13,236 nt of DNA from Bacteroidota bacterium. GTDB taxonomy: Bacteria > Bacteroidota > Bacteroidia > Chitinophagales > UBA8649. A model generated the notes under the pieces. The model was not told where the DNA came from, did no database searches, and was given only the letters and a program-made list of their open reading frames with translations. A program made the translations under genes and the position numbers. The stretch spans positions 1 to 13,236 of the forward strand of contig DLYY01000044.1 in assembly GCA_003447535.1 (NCBI GenBank), written 5' to 3'. Of the stretch, positions 1-7,026 are shown in pieces. Each line of letters opens with the position of its first letter. Position 1 is the first letter of the stretch.

Positions 1-1035
1 CTGAGCCATATTGGGTTCGGCATTTTGCTCGTTGGCATTGTTATCAGTCAATACAAACAACAAGTTCTTACTGAGAACGCCATATCGGAAGGAGAGCTTC
101 AAGTGTTTTATACCCAAAACAACATTACGGATCTCGAAGAGCAAGAACAATACCGAGATTTCTTTTTCACCACCCTGTTTATGGAAGAAAACCAAACGTA
201 TTCACTCGAAGAGTACACAGTTGAATACTTAGGTAGTTATCAAGGAGATCTCGATAAGAGATATTTCAAATTTCAATTCACAGACAATGCATCAAAAGAG
301 TCTTTTGTTGTAGAGCCTTTTTGGCAGACGATGGATGAGATGGGTAATCCAGCAAGTAATCCCGGGACAAAGCACTTTTTGCTAAAGGATGTCTTCACCA
401 CGGTAGGTAGTTATACAGAAGCTCAAGCTGAACAATCAACTACGATTGTAGAGGGGTCAGTTGAAATGATCGGCGAGAACCGAGCCGTCTTTAACTCGAC
501 AAACAAGGAAAGCATGCTTTTCTTTTATGGAGTGGATACCATTGAGCGATATCAAGCACATCTCTTCAACACCAACAGTATCCGTGTTAATCGAGGCACT
601 TTATCGTGGACTAATCCACTAGAAAATCAATTGGTATATCATAGCTACAGTTTGGATGACTCTGCCTCAATACAATGGAGTGATGATGAGGTTTCTGTTA
701 TTCAGTCTAGTTCAAGCACATTCTTTGTATCTCGATTACTTACAGATTCTATCGTAAAGGTTCAAGAAGTCATATTATCGGATGGTAGCCGCATAGATAC
801 CATGCGTCTGGATACCCTAGTCAATGAAGCCTATAGAACAAGTCAGGGACAACTCCAACAATTTAGCGTTGACCAAGAAAGTCAAACTCTATCTAGCGCC
901 ATTTACCAGCCTGAGCAAGTGCGCTTAGAAGCTGTTATTTTCCCGCAAATTAAACTTATCTGGCTAGGGGGCATCTTAATGATGGGGGGCCTATTGTTGA
1001 GTGCAGGGTTTCGATTTACACAGAGAAGTAAGTAA
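1..1035 (+). CDS. ccmF: CcmF-type cytochrome c heme lyase, C-terminal part (5' truncated by window edge)
   Basis: The frame is open from base 1 and its start lies outside the window; 344 residues are visible. It begins inside a membrane segment reading LSHIGFGILLVGIVIS, which matches the segment before the last periplasmic domain of CcmF proteins. A long hydrophilic domain follows, including KDVFTTV, and it closes with a last membrane helix preceded by VIFPQIKLIWLGGILMMGG, typical of CcmF C-termini. CcmF proteins act at the outer face of the inner membrane and attach heme covalently to the CXXCH cysteines of apocytochrome c. The WWD heme-handling motif would lie upstream and cannot be checked. 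The next gene starts 17 bp downstream on the same strand, so it is probably co-transcribed. The family call is firm from both hydrophobic ends; the central domain is divergent. The TTG at 25 is an internal codon, not a start. Confidence 0.85.
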   Translation: MSHIGFGILLVGIVISQYKQQVLTENAISEGELQVFYTQNNITDLEEQEQYRDFFFTTLFMEENQTYSLEEYTVEYLGSYQGDLDKRYFKFQFTDNASKESFVVEPFWQTMDEMGNPASNPGTKHFLLKDVFTTVGSYTEAQAEQSTTIVEGSVEMIGENRAVFNSTNKESMLFFYGVDTIERYQAHLFNTNSIRVNRGTLSWTNPLENQLVYHSYSLDDSASIQWSDDEVSVIQSSSSTFFVSRLLTDSIVKVQEVILSDGSRIDTMRLDTLVNEAYRTSQGQLQQFSVDQESQTLSSAIYQPEQVRLEAVIFPQIKLIWLGGILMMGGLLLSAGFRFTQRSK

Positions 1036-1052
1036 ACCCTACTTTTACAACT

Positions 1053-1841
1053 ATGGAAAGCTGGCGTATTGCCCTTGTAGGCTCAGGCAGAATGGCGCAT
1101 AATCTTAGCGAAGGATTTATACAGAATGGACATGTTGTATCTCATTTGATCGCTCGACAGTCTAAAAAAGCTAAGGCTTTATCCCTGCATTTGGATGCCC
1201 AATGGGTTTCGTTTGAAAACCTGCAGCAAAGTAGTCTTCAACAAGTAGATATCATAGTACTTGCCGTCTCTGACGATGTGATTGAAGAGATATCTTCTCA
1301 ATTTTCTGATGAAGTTCAAGAGCGTATTCCAATAGTGCATACCTCTGCATCAACCCCTATGGAAAGCCTAAAGTTTTTTCAGCGCTTTGGGGTATTTTAT
1401 CCATTTCAAACCATGACCATTGGTCGAAATATCGTATGGAATGAAGTTCCTATTCTTATTGAAGCCCATCATAAAGACCTCGAATCAAGATTGATGCAAC
1501 TTGCTGCAACGATCAGTACAAAAGCACAAATCATGAGCCATACGCAACGGAAAGCATTGCACCTCGCGGGGGTCTATGTAAACAATTTTACAAATCACTT
1601 GGTCAATCTTGCCCAGGATTATTTAGAAGAGCACACCATTGACCCCTCGTTAACGCATGCCTTAGTTCAAGAAACAATGCTTAAGGTTTTGGATATCGGA
1701 CCAAAACAGGCGCAAACTGGACCTGCGATTAGAGGAGATGAGAAAACTATAGCTGCTCACCTTGCCGAACTTCAAGACAAAGAAAAACTTGCCCAAATTT
1801 ACAAGCAGCTCAGTGAAAGTATTCGAGATCACAATAAATAA
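1053..1841 (+). CDS. Rossmann-fold DUF2520 domain protein (ProC-like putative NADP-binding oxidoreductase)
   Basis: This 262-residue protein opens with a beta-strand and dinucleotide-binding loop, IALVGSGRMAHNL (residues 6-18), the GxGxxA-type fingerprint of NAD(P) Rossmann folds. Next come IIVLAVSDDVIEEI (67-80), where the strand-4 AVSD is typical of pyrroline-5-carboxylate reductase relatives, and HTSAS near 96-100. The C-terminal all-helical DUF2520 part contains GVFYPFQTMT (113-122), LHLAGVYVNNFTNHLV (169-184) and QTGPAIRGD (221-229), which are the conserved blocks of that family. The likely location is cytoplasmic, since there is no signal peptide or membrane segment. The substrate is unknown; the fold suggests reduction of a small imine or ketoacid-like compound, which is inference. 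It lies between the ccmF-like gene (17 bp gap) and the UbiA gene (12 bp gap), so it is in the operon. Family assignment is confident, function is not. Confidence 0.9.
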   Translation: MESWRIALVGSGRMAHNLSEGFIQNGHVVSHLIARQSKKAKALSLHLDAQWVSFENLQQSSLQQVDIIVLAVSDDVIEEISSQFSDEVQERIPIVHTSASTPMESLKFFQRFGVFYPFQTMTIGRNIVWNEVPILIEAHHKDLESRLMQLAATISTKAQIMSHTQRKALHLAGVYVNNFTNHLVNLAQDYLEEHTIDPSLTHALVQETMLKVLDIGPKQAQTGPAIRGDEKTIAAHLAELQDKEKLAQIYKQLSESIRDHNK

Positions 1842-1853
1842 GCGGCAAAAATA

Positions 1854-2681
1854 ATGCGCTCTCGGCTTGTAAATATCCTTTTTATCGGACTTAGCATCGG
1901 CATTGAAGCGATTTACGTCCACGCAGGAAGTGCTAACTTTTTACTGCTCTGTATCCTGGTCGTTTTTGCAACGCTTTCTGTTACCCTTGGGGGCTATCTT
2001 GATAATGACTACTATGACCATGATATCGATCATGTAAATGGTAAAGAAGGAATCATCGTGAGCAAGAACATAATCAACTCACTTTACTTTGCCGGTGTAG
2101 TCCTAGGAATACTCTATGGCTTGATACAATCGCAAGGTATCTGGAGCCGAAGTATTACCTATAGTCTTTTCTTTTTGTTCCCTGCTATTCTCTTGCACTT
2201 TTATGCCTCAACACTAAGTCGGCATAAAGGAATTGGGAATATTATCATTGCAGGATTGTGTTGTTTTTCATTAGCCCTACCTGGGCTTATCACACTGTAT
2301 CCAAGGAAGGATTATTGGATTGCATTGACACCGTTTCTCTTGATTCTATTCATCTCGACCTATATCAGAGAAATAGCCAAGGATGCTGAAGATGTAAAGG
2401 GAGATCTTGCCCATGGGAGAACAACACTACCCGTCCTCCTAGGAAACTACTTTGCCACCTTTTTCACCATACTTAACTTCCTTACGTTGGCTCTTGTCAT
2501 TTTAGGTTTTGGACTTTATTACAAATACACATGGATTGCAATTGCTTTGACAAGTTATCTTATGATATATAATGTCTTGAGAAAATCATTCAGCTGGCGA
2601 AAGACACAGCAAGCTTGGAAGGGTTTTATAGCACTCGGTGTACTGCTACGCATTCTATTTTTACATACTGACCTTCTATGA
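1854..2681 (+). CDS. UbiA-family prenyltransferase, probably geranylgeranylglycerol-phosphate geranylgeranyltransferase
   Basis: This 275-residue polytopic membrane protein has about eight hydrophobic segments. Both Asp-rich motifs of UbiA prenyltransferases are present. The first is NDYYDHDIDHVN at residues 51-62 (Asp52, Asp55, Asp59), which binds the Mg-diphosphate of the prenyl donor. The second is KDAEDVKGD at 176-184 (Asp177, Asp180, Asp184). The sequence after motif 2, HGRTTLPVLLG, is also family-typical. In Bacteroidota, UbiA proteins directly preceding Maf are generally annotated as digeranylgeranylglyceryl-phosphate synthase-like enzymes; the real acceptor here is inference, and a quinone or other aromatic acceptor is possible. 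The ATG at 1854 is the only plausible start, because an in-frame stop (that of the preceding gene) lies just upstream. The N-terminus is rather short before motif 1. The stop overlaps the maf start as ATGA, suggesting translational coupling. Confidence 0.88.
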   Translation: MRSRLVNILFIGLSIGIEAIYVHAGSANFLLLCILVVFATLSVTLGGYLDNDYYDHDIDHVNGKEGIIVSKNIINSLYFAGVVLGILYGLIQSQGIWSRSITYSLFFLFPAILLHFYASTLSRHKGIGNIIIAGLCCFSLALPGLITLYPRKDYWIALTPFLLILFISTYIREIAKDAEDVKGDLAHGRTTLPVLLGNYFATFFTILNFLTLALVILGFGLYYKYTWIAIALTSYLMIYNVLRKSFSWRKTQQAWKGFIALGVLLRILFLHTDLL

Positions 2682-3256
2682 TTACTGCGAACAAAAACGT
2701 GATTTTAGCCTCCGGATCTCCTCGGAGAAAGGAACTATTATCCCTTGTTATTGACTCATTTACCTGCCTATCCCTTGATATTGACGAATCCTTTCCTTCT
2801 TCAATACCTGCCCGTGAGGTAGCCGCTTATTTAGCGGTAAAGAAAGCTGAAATAGCCCATACAAGGTGTGCTGAAGAATCGATTATTATAACAGCCGACA
2901 CCACGGTAATCTGCGACGAAATACTACTTGAAAAGCCACAGTCGGAAAAAGAAGCAGCTCAATTTTTGAATACCCTATCCAATCGATGGCACAAGGTAGT
3001 AACTGCAGCATGCATGCGCTACGGCGACCAGCAATTCCTCCACACTTCCGTCAATAAAGTGCGTTTTGCGTCCTTACCAAGCGATGCAATAGAAGACTAT
3101 ATCCGAACAGGTAGTCCAATGGATAAAGCGGGTGGCTATGGAATCCAAGATAATTTTGGCAAAGTTTTTATTGAAAAAATTGAAGGAGACTATCAAGCCA
3201 TCATGGGGCTGCAAATCAGTTGGGTTCGGAAGAAGCTAGATGAGTTAATCAACTAG
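2678..3256 (+). CDS. maf: Maf-family nucleoside triphosphate pyrophosphatase
   Basis: This 192-residue cytoplasmic protein has the full Maf motif set: ILASGSPRRKELL (9-21) with the substrate-loop SxRR, DESFP (36-40), TADTTV (72-77, with the family's catalytic Asp at 74), EKPQSEKEA (85-93), DKAGGYGIQD (149-158) and GDYQAIMGL (170-178). Length is normal for the family. Maf proteins hydrolyse non-canonical or surplus nucleoside triphosphates (dTTP, UTP, m5UTP and similar) to the monophosphate and pyrophosphate. The DKAGGYGIQ form fits the dTTP/UTP-type branch, though specificity is inferred. The usual LGKP before the conserved helix reads LEKP here, a mild deviation. It starts inside the UbiA stop codon (ATGA overlap), placing it last in this operon. 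Its TAG stop overlaps, by two of three bases, the stop of the convergent DUF2490 gene. Confidence 0.95.
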   Translation: MITANKNVILASGSPRRKELLSLVIDSFTCLSLDIDESFPSSIPAREVAAYLAVKKAEIAHTRCAEESIIITADTTVICDEILLEKPQSEKEAAQFLNTLSNRWHKVVTAACMRYGDQQFLHTSVNKVRFASLPSDAIEDYIRTGSPMDKAGGYGIQDNFGKVFIEKIEGDYQAIMGLQISWVRKKLDELIN

Positions 3257-4005
3257 TTATTCGATGAATCTTTTCGTGCAATGCTATAGTTAATGCCCAC
3301 CCAAAGACCTAGGTGGCGCTCCCGCTCAACATCACGTACAATATATTGATGATGAAAGCCGGCTTCTAGAGCAAAATCTTTGATACCTCGCCAACCGAGT
3401 CCAGCATAGACCCAATTTTGCTGAAACTGAACTAAAGGATTAGCCTTTCCTGTTGGCATTTGAACGAAGGCTTCATTGAAAAACCTCATGTAAACTTTGT
3501 CACTTAAATCCTCTACATAGGTGATTCGATGGCGCAACCGATTGCGAAAATTAAACCCATCACGCTCAGATATTCCTAAAGAATTACTAAGAAGATCACT
3601 CGTAAATCGGTGTTCCAAGCGTATGGCATGGGTTAGTCGTCCCTTCCATAGCGGATGATAAAAAGCCACATCCTCCCAAACATTATGCTCTAGAGCAACA
3701 AGGTCAGGTTGTCCACTCCGATAAGGCCAATTTTGAATATGCGTGTATCCTCCAGTAACCGTAAAATGATCTGCAGCCTTCCATTCAACCTTTGGTCGTA
3801 TCAATAACTGAAGGGGTTCACCTACAAACTCAGTCATTCGCCAATGAAACTCGTTGGATAACCTCACTTTAGAGGATACAGGATAATGAACTTGTAGCGT
3901 TGACCATAGATCCGCATAATTATCCTGTGCTAGTAGAGCTTGACTTCCTAGAATATAAAGGCTTCCTAAAAGCAGCCAATGTTTTATTCTTTTCTGGTAA
4001 TTCAT
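3253..4005 (-). CDS. DUF2490 family outer-membrane beta-barrel-like protein
   Basis: This is a 250-residue protein with a Sec signal peptide: basic start MNYQKRIK, hydrophobic core LLLGSLYILGSQALL, and likely cleavage around ALLA-Q near residue 27. The mature part has alternating polar/aromatic strands with turn-like breaks and recurring Arg-rich strands, such as HAIRLEHRF and FRNRLRHRITY, which are characteristic of DUF2490. It ends in an aromatic-containing strand (LGLWVGINYSIA) followed by a short polar tail. The family is assumed to form an outer-membrane barrel; no ligand or function is established. The start lies 16 bp after the stop of the upstream histidine kinase gene, so the two are likely one transcript, and it could be an envelope component sensed by or expressed with that kinase (inference). 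It converges on maf with shared stop-codon bases. Confidence 0.87.
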   Translation of the reverse strand: MNYQKRIKHWLLLGSLYILGSQALLAQDNYADLWSTLQVHYPVSSKVRLSNEFHWRMTEFVGEPLQLLIRPKVEWKAADHFTVTGGYTHIQNWPYRSGQPDLVALEHNVWEDVAFYHPLWKGRLTHAIRLEHRFTSDLLSNSLGISERDGFNFRNRLRHRITYVEDLSDKVYMRFFNEAFVQMPTGKANPLVQFQQNWVYAGLGWRGIKDFALEAGFHHQYIVRDVERERHLGLWVGINYSIARKDSSNN

Positions 4006-4021
4006 TCTCTATTTTTTAGCA

Positions 4022-5881
4022 TTATACCCGTAGTCGAATTTGCATAATTGTACCCTTCTTGGAAGACGATTTTACGAAAATTTTTCCACGATGGTAGTCT
4101 TCAATAATACGCTTGGCTAAGGATAGACCAAGCCCCCACCCTCGCGTTTTTGTAGTATATCCAGGCTTGAATATCTTGCGATAAGAAGATCGTGGAATCC
4201 CGCCGCCGTTATCCTCTATATCCACCATTATATGACTGCCTTTTTGATACGCAATAACCGTTATAGTTCCATCACCTTGCATGGCATCTAAGGCATTTTT
4301 CATAACATTTTCTACCACCCATTCAAATAGGGGGACATTTATTTTGACTAGGGGTAAGTTTTCCTGGTAGTTTCCATAAAACACAACCCGTTCCGAGGAA
4401 CGCAACCTCAGATAATTCATCATTTTTTCTAGCAAGGTCTCAAGGCTCTCATTGGATAAATCAGGCTTTGAACCAATCTTGGAAAATCGATCAGATATCA
4501 ACTGAAGACGATTTACATCTTTTGTGATTTCTGGCAACATACCGTACTTCCCAGGTTGATCCGTCTCTTCATCGTGCATCATAGAAATCCAGGCATCCAA
4601 TGCTGAGATAGGCGTCCCTAATTGATGGGCTGTCTCCTTAGCCATACCGATCCACACTCTATTTTGCTCAGCATTACGAGAGGAGTTAAATACAAAATAT
4701 CCCACTGCGGCAAAGGCGATAATAGTGAGATAAAAAAAGATCGGAAAATATCGAAGTTGTTTATAGGTAGCTGAGTTATCATAATATACTTGATAGGAAG
4801 ATCCTCCAATGTCAAGAGATATGGGCGTATTTGCCTTTTTCAAATCCTTTATCTCTTCTTGCAATCGCTTGCTCGTGAGAAATGATATATCATATTCATG
4901 GGCACTTACTGCTTGTCCCTTATCGTCGACTACAATAATGGGGAAATCTGCACTTCGTTCAATATCCTCCAAAAATGAATTTAGTTGATTATAGGTGAGG
5001 CTATTGTCGTAGTAAATCAATAGATCACGATTACTCAAATGAATAGGAATGGGCTTATTAATCCTTTGAAGACGCAACCGTAAAGCATTGATGTCTGCCG
5101 TGTCTTCTGGATTAAATCCATGAACGATTAACACTTTGTTATCTTCATCTACTACAAGAATTGGAAACTCAGCATTGGCTTCAATCTCCTCCAAAAAGGC
5201 ATTAAGTCTATTATTGATGAAAGCAACAAAACGCTTAAAGGAAGAGGAATAACTTTGATAGAGAATTTGGTATTTACCCGAGTTACCAAGATAAACGACG
5301 TTTTTGAACAAGGTATCCTGAGTATGACCTTCTGTATCGGTAAATACAAAGCGGAACTCTTTATCTAAATACGATTCAATCTCCTCAACCCCCCCGCCGT
5401 TGAGTGCATCGATATCTTGATTATCTGGAAGATTTCGAGCGGCCACCACCTGTTCTTCATCAGGGTCGTACAGAAGCAATGGTATGGTGTTGTTGTTTAG
5501 AATAGCGTCGAAGGAGACATTACCTCCACAGTCCAACAAGCGATTTTGAAACAACTCGTCATAAGTCTTTAATATCAGGTTGAAATAGGACTCTTCGGAT
5601 GCCTTTAAGGCAACCTCTAAGGCATCTCTTTCAGATTCTATTGCTGCAATATTCTGTATGCGCTTAGCCCAGAGTTGCACTTGCATAACCTTTGTACTAT
5701 CTCTATCGTCTTGCATAGTACTGACATCCTTTACATGCAGCGCCCATTGTTCAGCTTTTAGCCGTTCGTATTTTTCTATATCATGAACAATAAACTGTAA
5801 CCTAATCAACGTAGCTAGGACAGCAATTCCTGCGATAATAAAGAGTGTAAATCGAAGAGAAAAAGGATACCTCAACATCAT
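4022..5881 (-). CDS. Membrane sensor histidine kinase with repeated extracytoplasmic domain
   Basis: This 619-residue protein has membrane helix 1 at about 10-27, a charged, probably helical stretch at 35-110, a large extracytoplasmic region to about 376, membrane helix 2 at about 381-398, then the kinase core. The H-box is ETAHQLGTPISAL (416-428) with His419 as the predicted phosphorylation site. The ATP-binding domain shows the N-box ENVMKNALDAM (524-534), G1 box EDNGGGIP (556-563), F box FKPGYTTK (571-578) and G2 box GWGLGLSLAK (581-590), so it looks catalytically intact. The extracytoplasmic part contains two clear tandem units of about 75 residues and a more diverged third. No response regulator is adjacent, so the partner is unknown. 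The gene precedes the DUF2490 gene by 16 bp. The start is ATGATG at the 5' end, and either Met could be used. Confidence 0.95.
   Translation of the reverse strand: MMLRYPFSLRFTLFIIAGIAVLATLIRLQFIVHDIEKYERLKAEQWALHVKDVSTMQDDRDSTKVMQVQLWAKRIQNIAAIESERDALEVALKASEESYFNLILKTYDELFQNRLLDCGGNVSFDAILNNNTIPLLLYDPDEEQVVAARNLPDNQDIDALNGGGVEEIESYLDKEFRFVFTDTEGHTQDTLFKNVVYLGNSGKYQILYQSYSSSFKRFVAFINNRLNAFLEEIEANAEFPILVVDEDNKVLIVHGFNPEDTADINALRLRLQRINKPIPIHLSNRDLLIYYDNSLTYNQLNSFLEDIERSADFPIIVVDDKGQAVSAHEYDISFLTSKRLQEEIKDLKKANTPISLDIGGSSYQVYYDNSATYKQLRYFPIFFYLTIIAFAAVGYFVFNSSRNAEQNRVWIGMAKETAHQLGTPISALDAWISMMHDEETDQPGKYGMLPEITKDVNRLQLISDRFSKIGSKPDLSNESLETLLEKMMNYLRLRSSERVVFYGNYQENLPLVKINVPLFEWVVENVMKNALDAMQGDGTITVIAYQKGSHIMVDIEDNGGGIPRSSYRKIFKPGYTTKTRGWGLGLSLAKRIIEDYHRGKIFVKSSSKKGTIMQIRLRV
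4757..5206 (-). repeat. Tandem ~75-residue repeat within the histidine kinase sensor region
   Basis: Residues 226-299 and 300-375 of the kinase are two adjacent copies of one unit. Matching landmarks, in order, are LNAFLEEIEANAEFP versus LNSFLEDIERSADFP, ILVVDEDNKV versus IIVVDDKGQA, PIPIHL versus PISLDI, and YYDNSLTYNQL versus YYDNSATYKQL. The Pro-to-Pro spacing is 74 residues and the YYDNS-to-YYDNS spacing is 76. A third, more diverged unit at about 120-225 (bases 5207-5524) shows NNTIPLLLYDPDEEQVV and ILYQSYSSSFKRF at the corresponding places but carries about 24 extra residues between them. The pattern suggests repeated small sensor modules; the fold (PAS- or Cache-like) is a guess. Confidence 0.8.
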
Positions 5882-6035
5882 GATTTAGTGAGTGGTTAAC
5901 ATAACGAATTTTATTGGATTCCATTGTGTTCAAAACAAGCAATTCCTTTAAAACATATGAGATTTAAACCCTGATTTAAGCGGAAAATTAAAACAAGACA
6001 GTGCCTAAGCCAGAATTTAGCGCTTATTTTGCCCT
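5882..6035. promoter_or_regulatory. Divergent intergenic region between histidine kinase and ureohydrolase genes
   Basis: These 154 bp separate two divergently transcribed genes, so at least one promoter for each direction should be here. I could not place a convincing Bacteroidota -33/-7 pair (TTTG and TAnnTTTG). What is visible: GATTTAA occurs twice at 5961-5967 and 5973-5979 (12 bp start to start), a related GATTTAG sits at 5883-5889, and AAAACAAG occurs twice at 5932-5939 and 5990-5997. These are candidate regulator sites only. No tRNA-like fold or small ORF was seen. Confidence 0.35.
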
Positions 6036-7025
6036 ATGGCAATCTTTAATCCAAGCAATATTGGCGTAAATAATGGAAATATCTTCGGATTTCCCTACGG
6101 CGAAGACACTGCACATATACATATCCTGCCAATAGCTTGGGAAGCTACCGCATCCTTTGGTAGAGGATGCGCAAAATCTTATCAAGCGATCCGTCAGGCC
6201 TCGCTACAATTAGATTTCTATGATGAAAAGGGGGCGTTTTGGAAGACCCCAGTATACATGCAAGAAGGCTTAGGAGAAATACTCAATAATCGTGCAGCTC
6301 AAAAAGCAGCCGATCTTATTGATTTTTTAGAAAATGGGGGGCAAATTTTGGATAGAACGGAGGATTTTGACGAAATCAACGCACTGTCCAAAGCTTTAAA
6401 TTCACTTGTTGAAGAGACCTGTCATGATTTAATAAAACAGGGTAAAAAAATCATCATTTTAGGAGGGGATCATAGTGTCCCGCTAGGATTAATCAAAGCA
6501 CTCGACAATAACCAATCTTTTGGTGTTTTACATTTTGACGCCCATGCTGATCTAAGGCCAGGATATGAGGGATTCACATATTCCCATGCATCGATTATGC
6601 ATCACGCACGGCAACTTCCCAACGTAGAATCAATCACCTCTATCGGATTGCGCGACATTTCACCTGAGGAAGCTGAAATTATTCGCAATGATACGAATGT
6701 AAACGCATATAGCGATAAATGGTTGTCCATTCAACGCCTTAATTCACGTCCATTTAGTACGGTTATTAAAGAAATTCTAGAGAAGCTTCCAAAGAAAATA
6801 TACCTTTCATTTGACGTGGATTGCCTCGACCCATCGCTTTGTCCAAACACAGGAACTCCAGTACCTGGAGGATTGACATGGCACGAAATACAAGCCTTTA
6901 TAGATGCTCTCTATCATAGCGATATTGACATCATTGGTGCGGATCTTTGTGAGACGGGAAATCATCCTTGGGACGCCCAAGTCAGTGCTCGAATATTATA
7001 TCAATTTATAGGATTATTATCCTGA
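6036..7025 (+). CDS. Arginase/agmatinase-family ureohydrolase
   Basis: This 329-residue cytoplasmic enzyme has the binuclear Mn-site motifs of ureohydrolases: GGDHS at 143-147 (His146), DAHAD at 168-172 (Asp168, His170, Asp172) and SFDVDCLDPS at 258-267 (Asp260, Asp262), then TGTPVPGG at 272-279. All metal ligands are present, so it should be active. The family hydrolyses a guanidino compound (arginine, agmatine, guanidinobutyrate and similar) to urea plus an amine, or formimidoylglutamate to glutamate and formamide; Bacteroidota members of this type are usually labelled agmatinase. There is no neighbouring arginine decarboxylase, histidine-degradation or polyamine gene to settle the substrate. 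A hydrophilic stretch at about 80-125 before the first metal motif is longer than in compact agmatinases. It is transcribed alone and converges on the ABC exporter gene with one base between the stop codons. The start is the ATG at 6036. Confidence 0.92.
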   Translation: MAIFNPSNIGVNNGNIFGFPYGEDTAHIHILPIAWEATASFGRGCAKSYQAIRQASLQLDFYDEKGAFWKTPVYMQEGLGEILNNRAAQKAADLIDFLENGGQILDRTEDFDEINALSKALNSLVEETCHDLIKQGKKIIILGGDHSVPLGLIKALDNNQSFGVLHFDAHADLRPGYEGFTYSHASIMHHARQLPNVESITSIGLRDISPEEAEIIRNDTNVNAYSDKWLSIQRLNSRPFSTVIKEILEKLPKKIYLSFDVDCLDPSLCPNTGTPVPGGLTWHEIQAFIDALYHSDIDIIGADLCETGNHPWDAQVSARILYQFIGLLS

Positions 7026-7026
7026 A

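Noticed and set aside
1030..1044. AAGTA/TACTT inverted repeat after the ccmF-like stop as a terminator
   Set aside because: The stem is only 5 bp, AT-rich and without a clean T-tract, and the next gene starts 17 bp downstream in the same direction, so a terminator is unlikely.
1662..1922. 86-codon open frame on the - strand across the DUF2520/UbiA junction
   Set aside because: It overlaps two well-supported genes, and its translation shows no recognisable domain or start context.
6020..6035. TTATTTTG before the ureohydrolase ATG as a Bacteroidota -7 box
   Set aside because: It does not fit TAnnTTTG exactly, lies only about 5 bp from the start codon, and has no clear TTTG element at the proper distance upstream.
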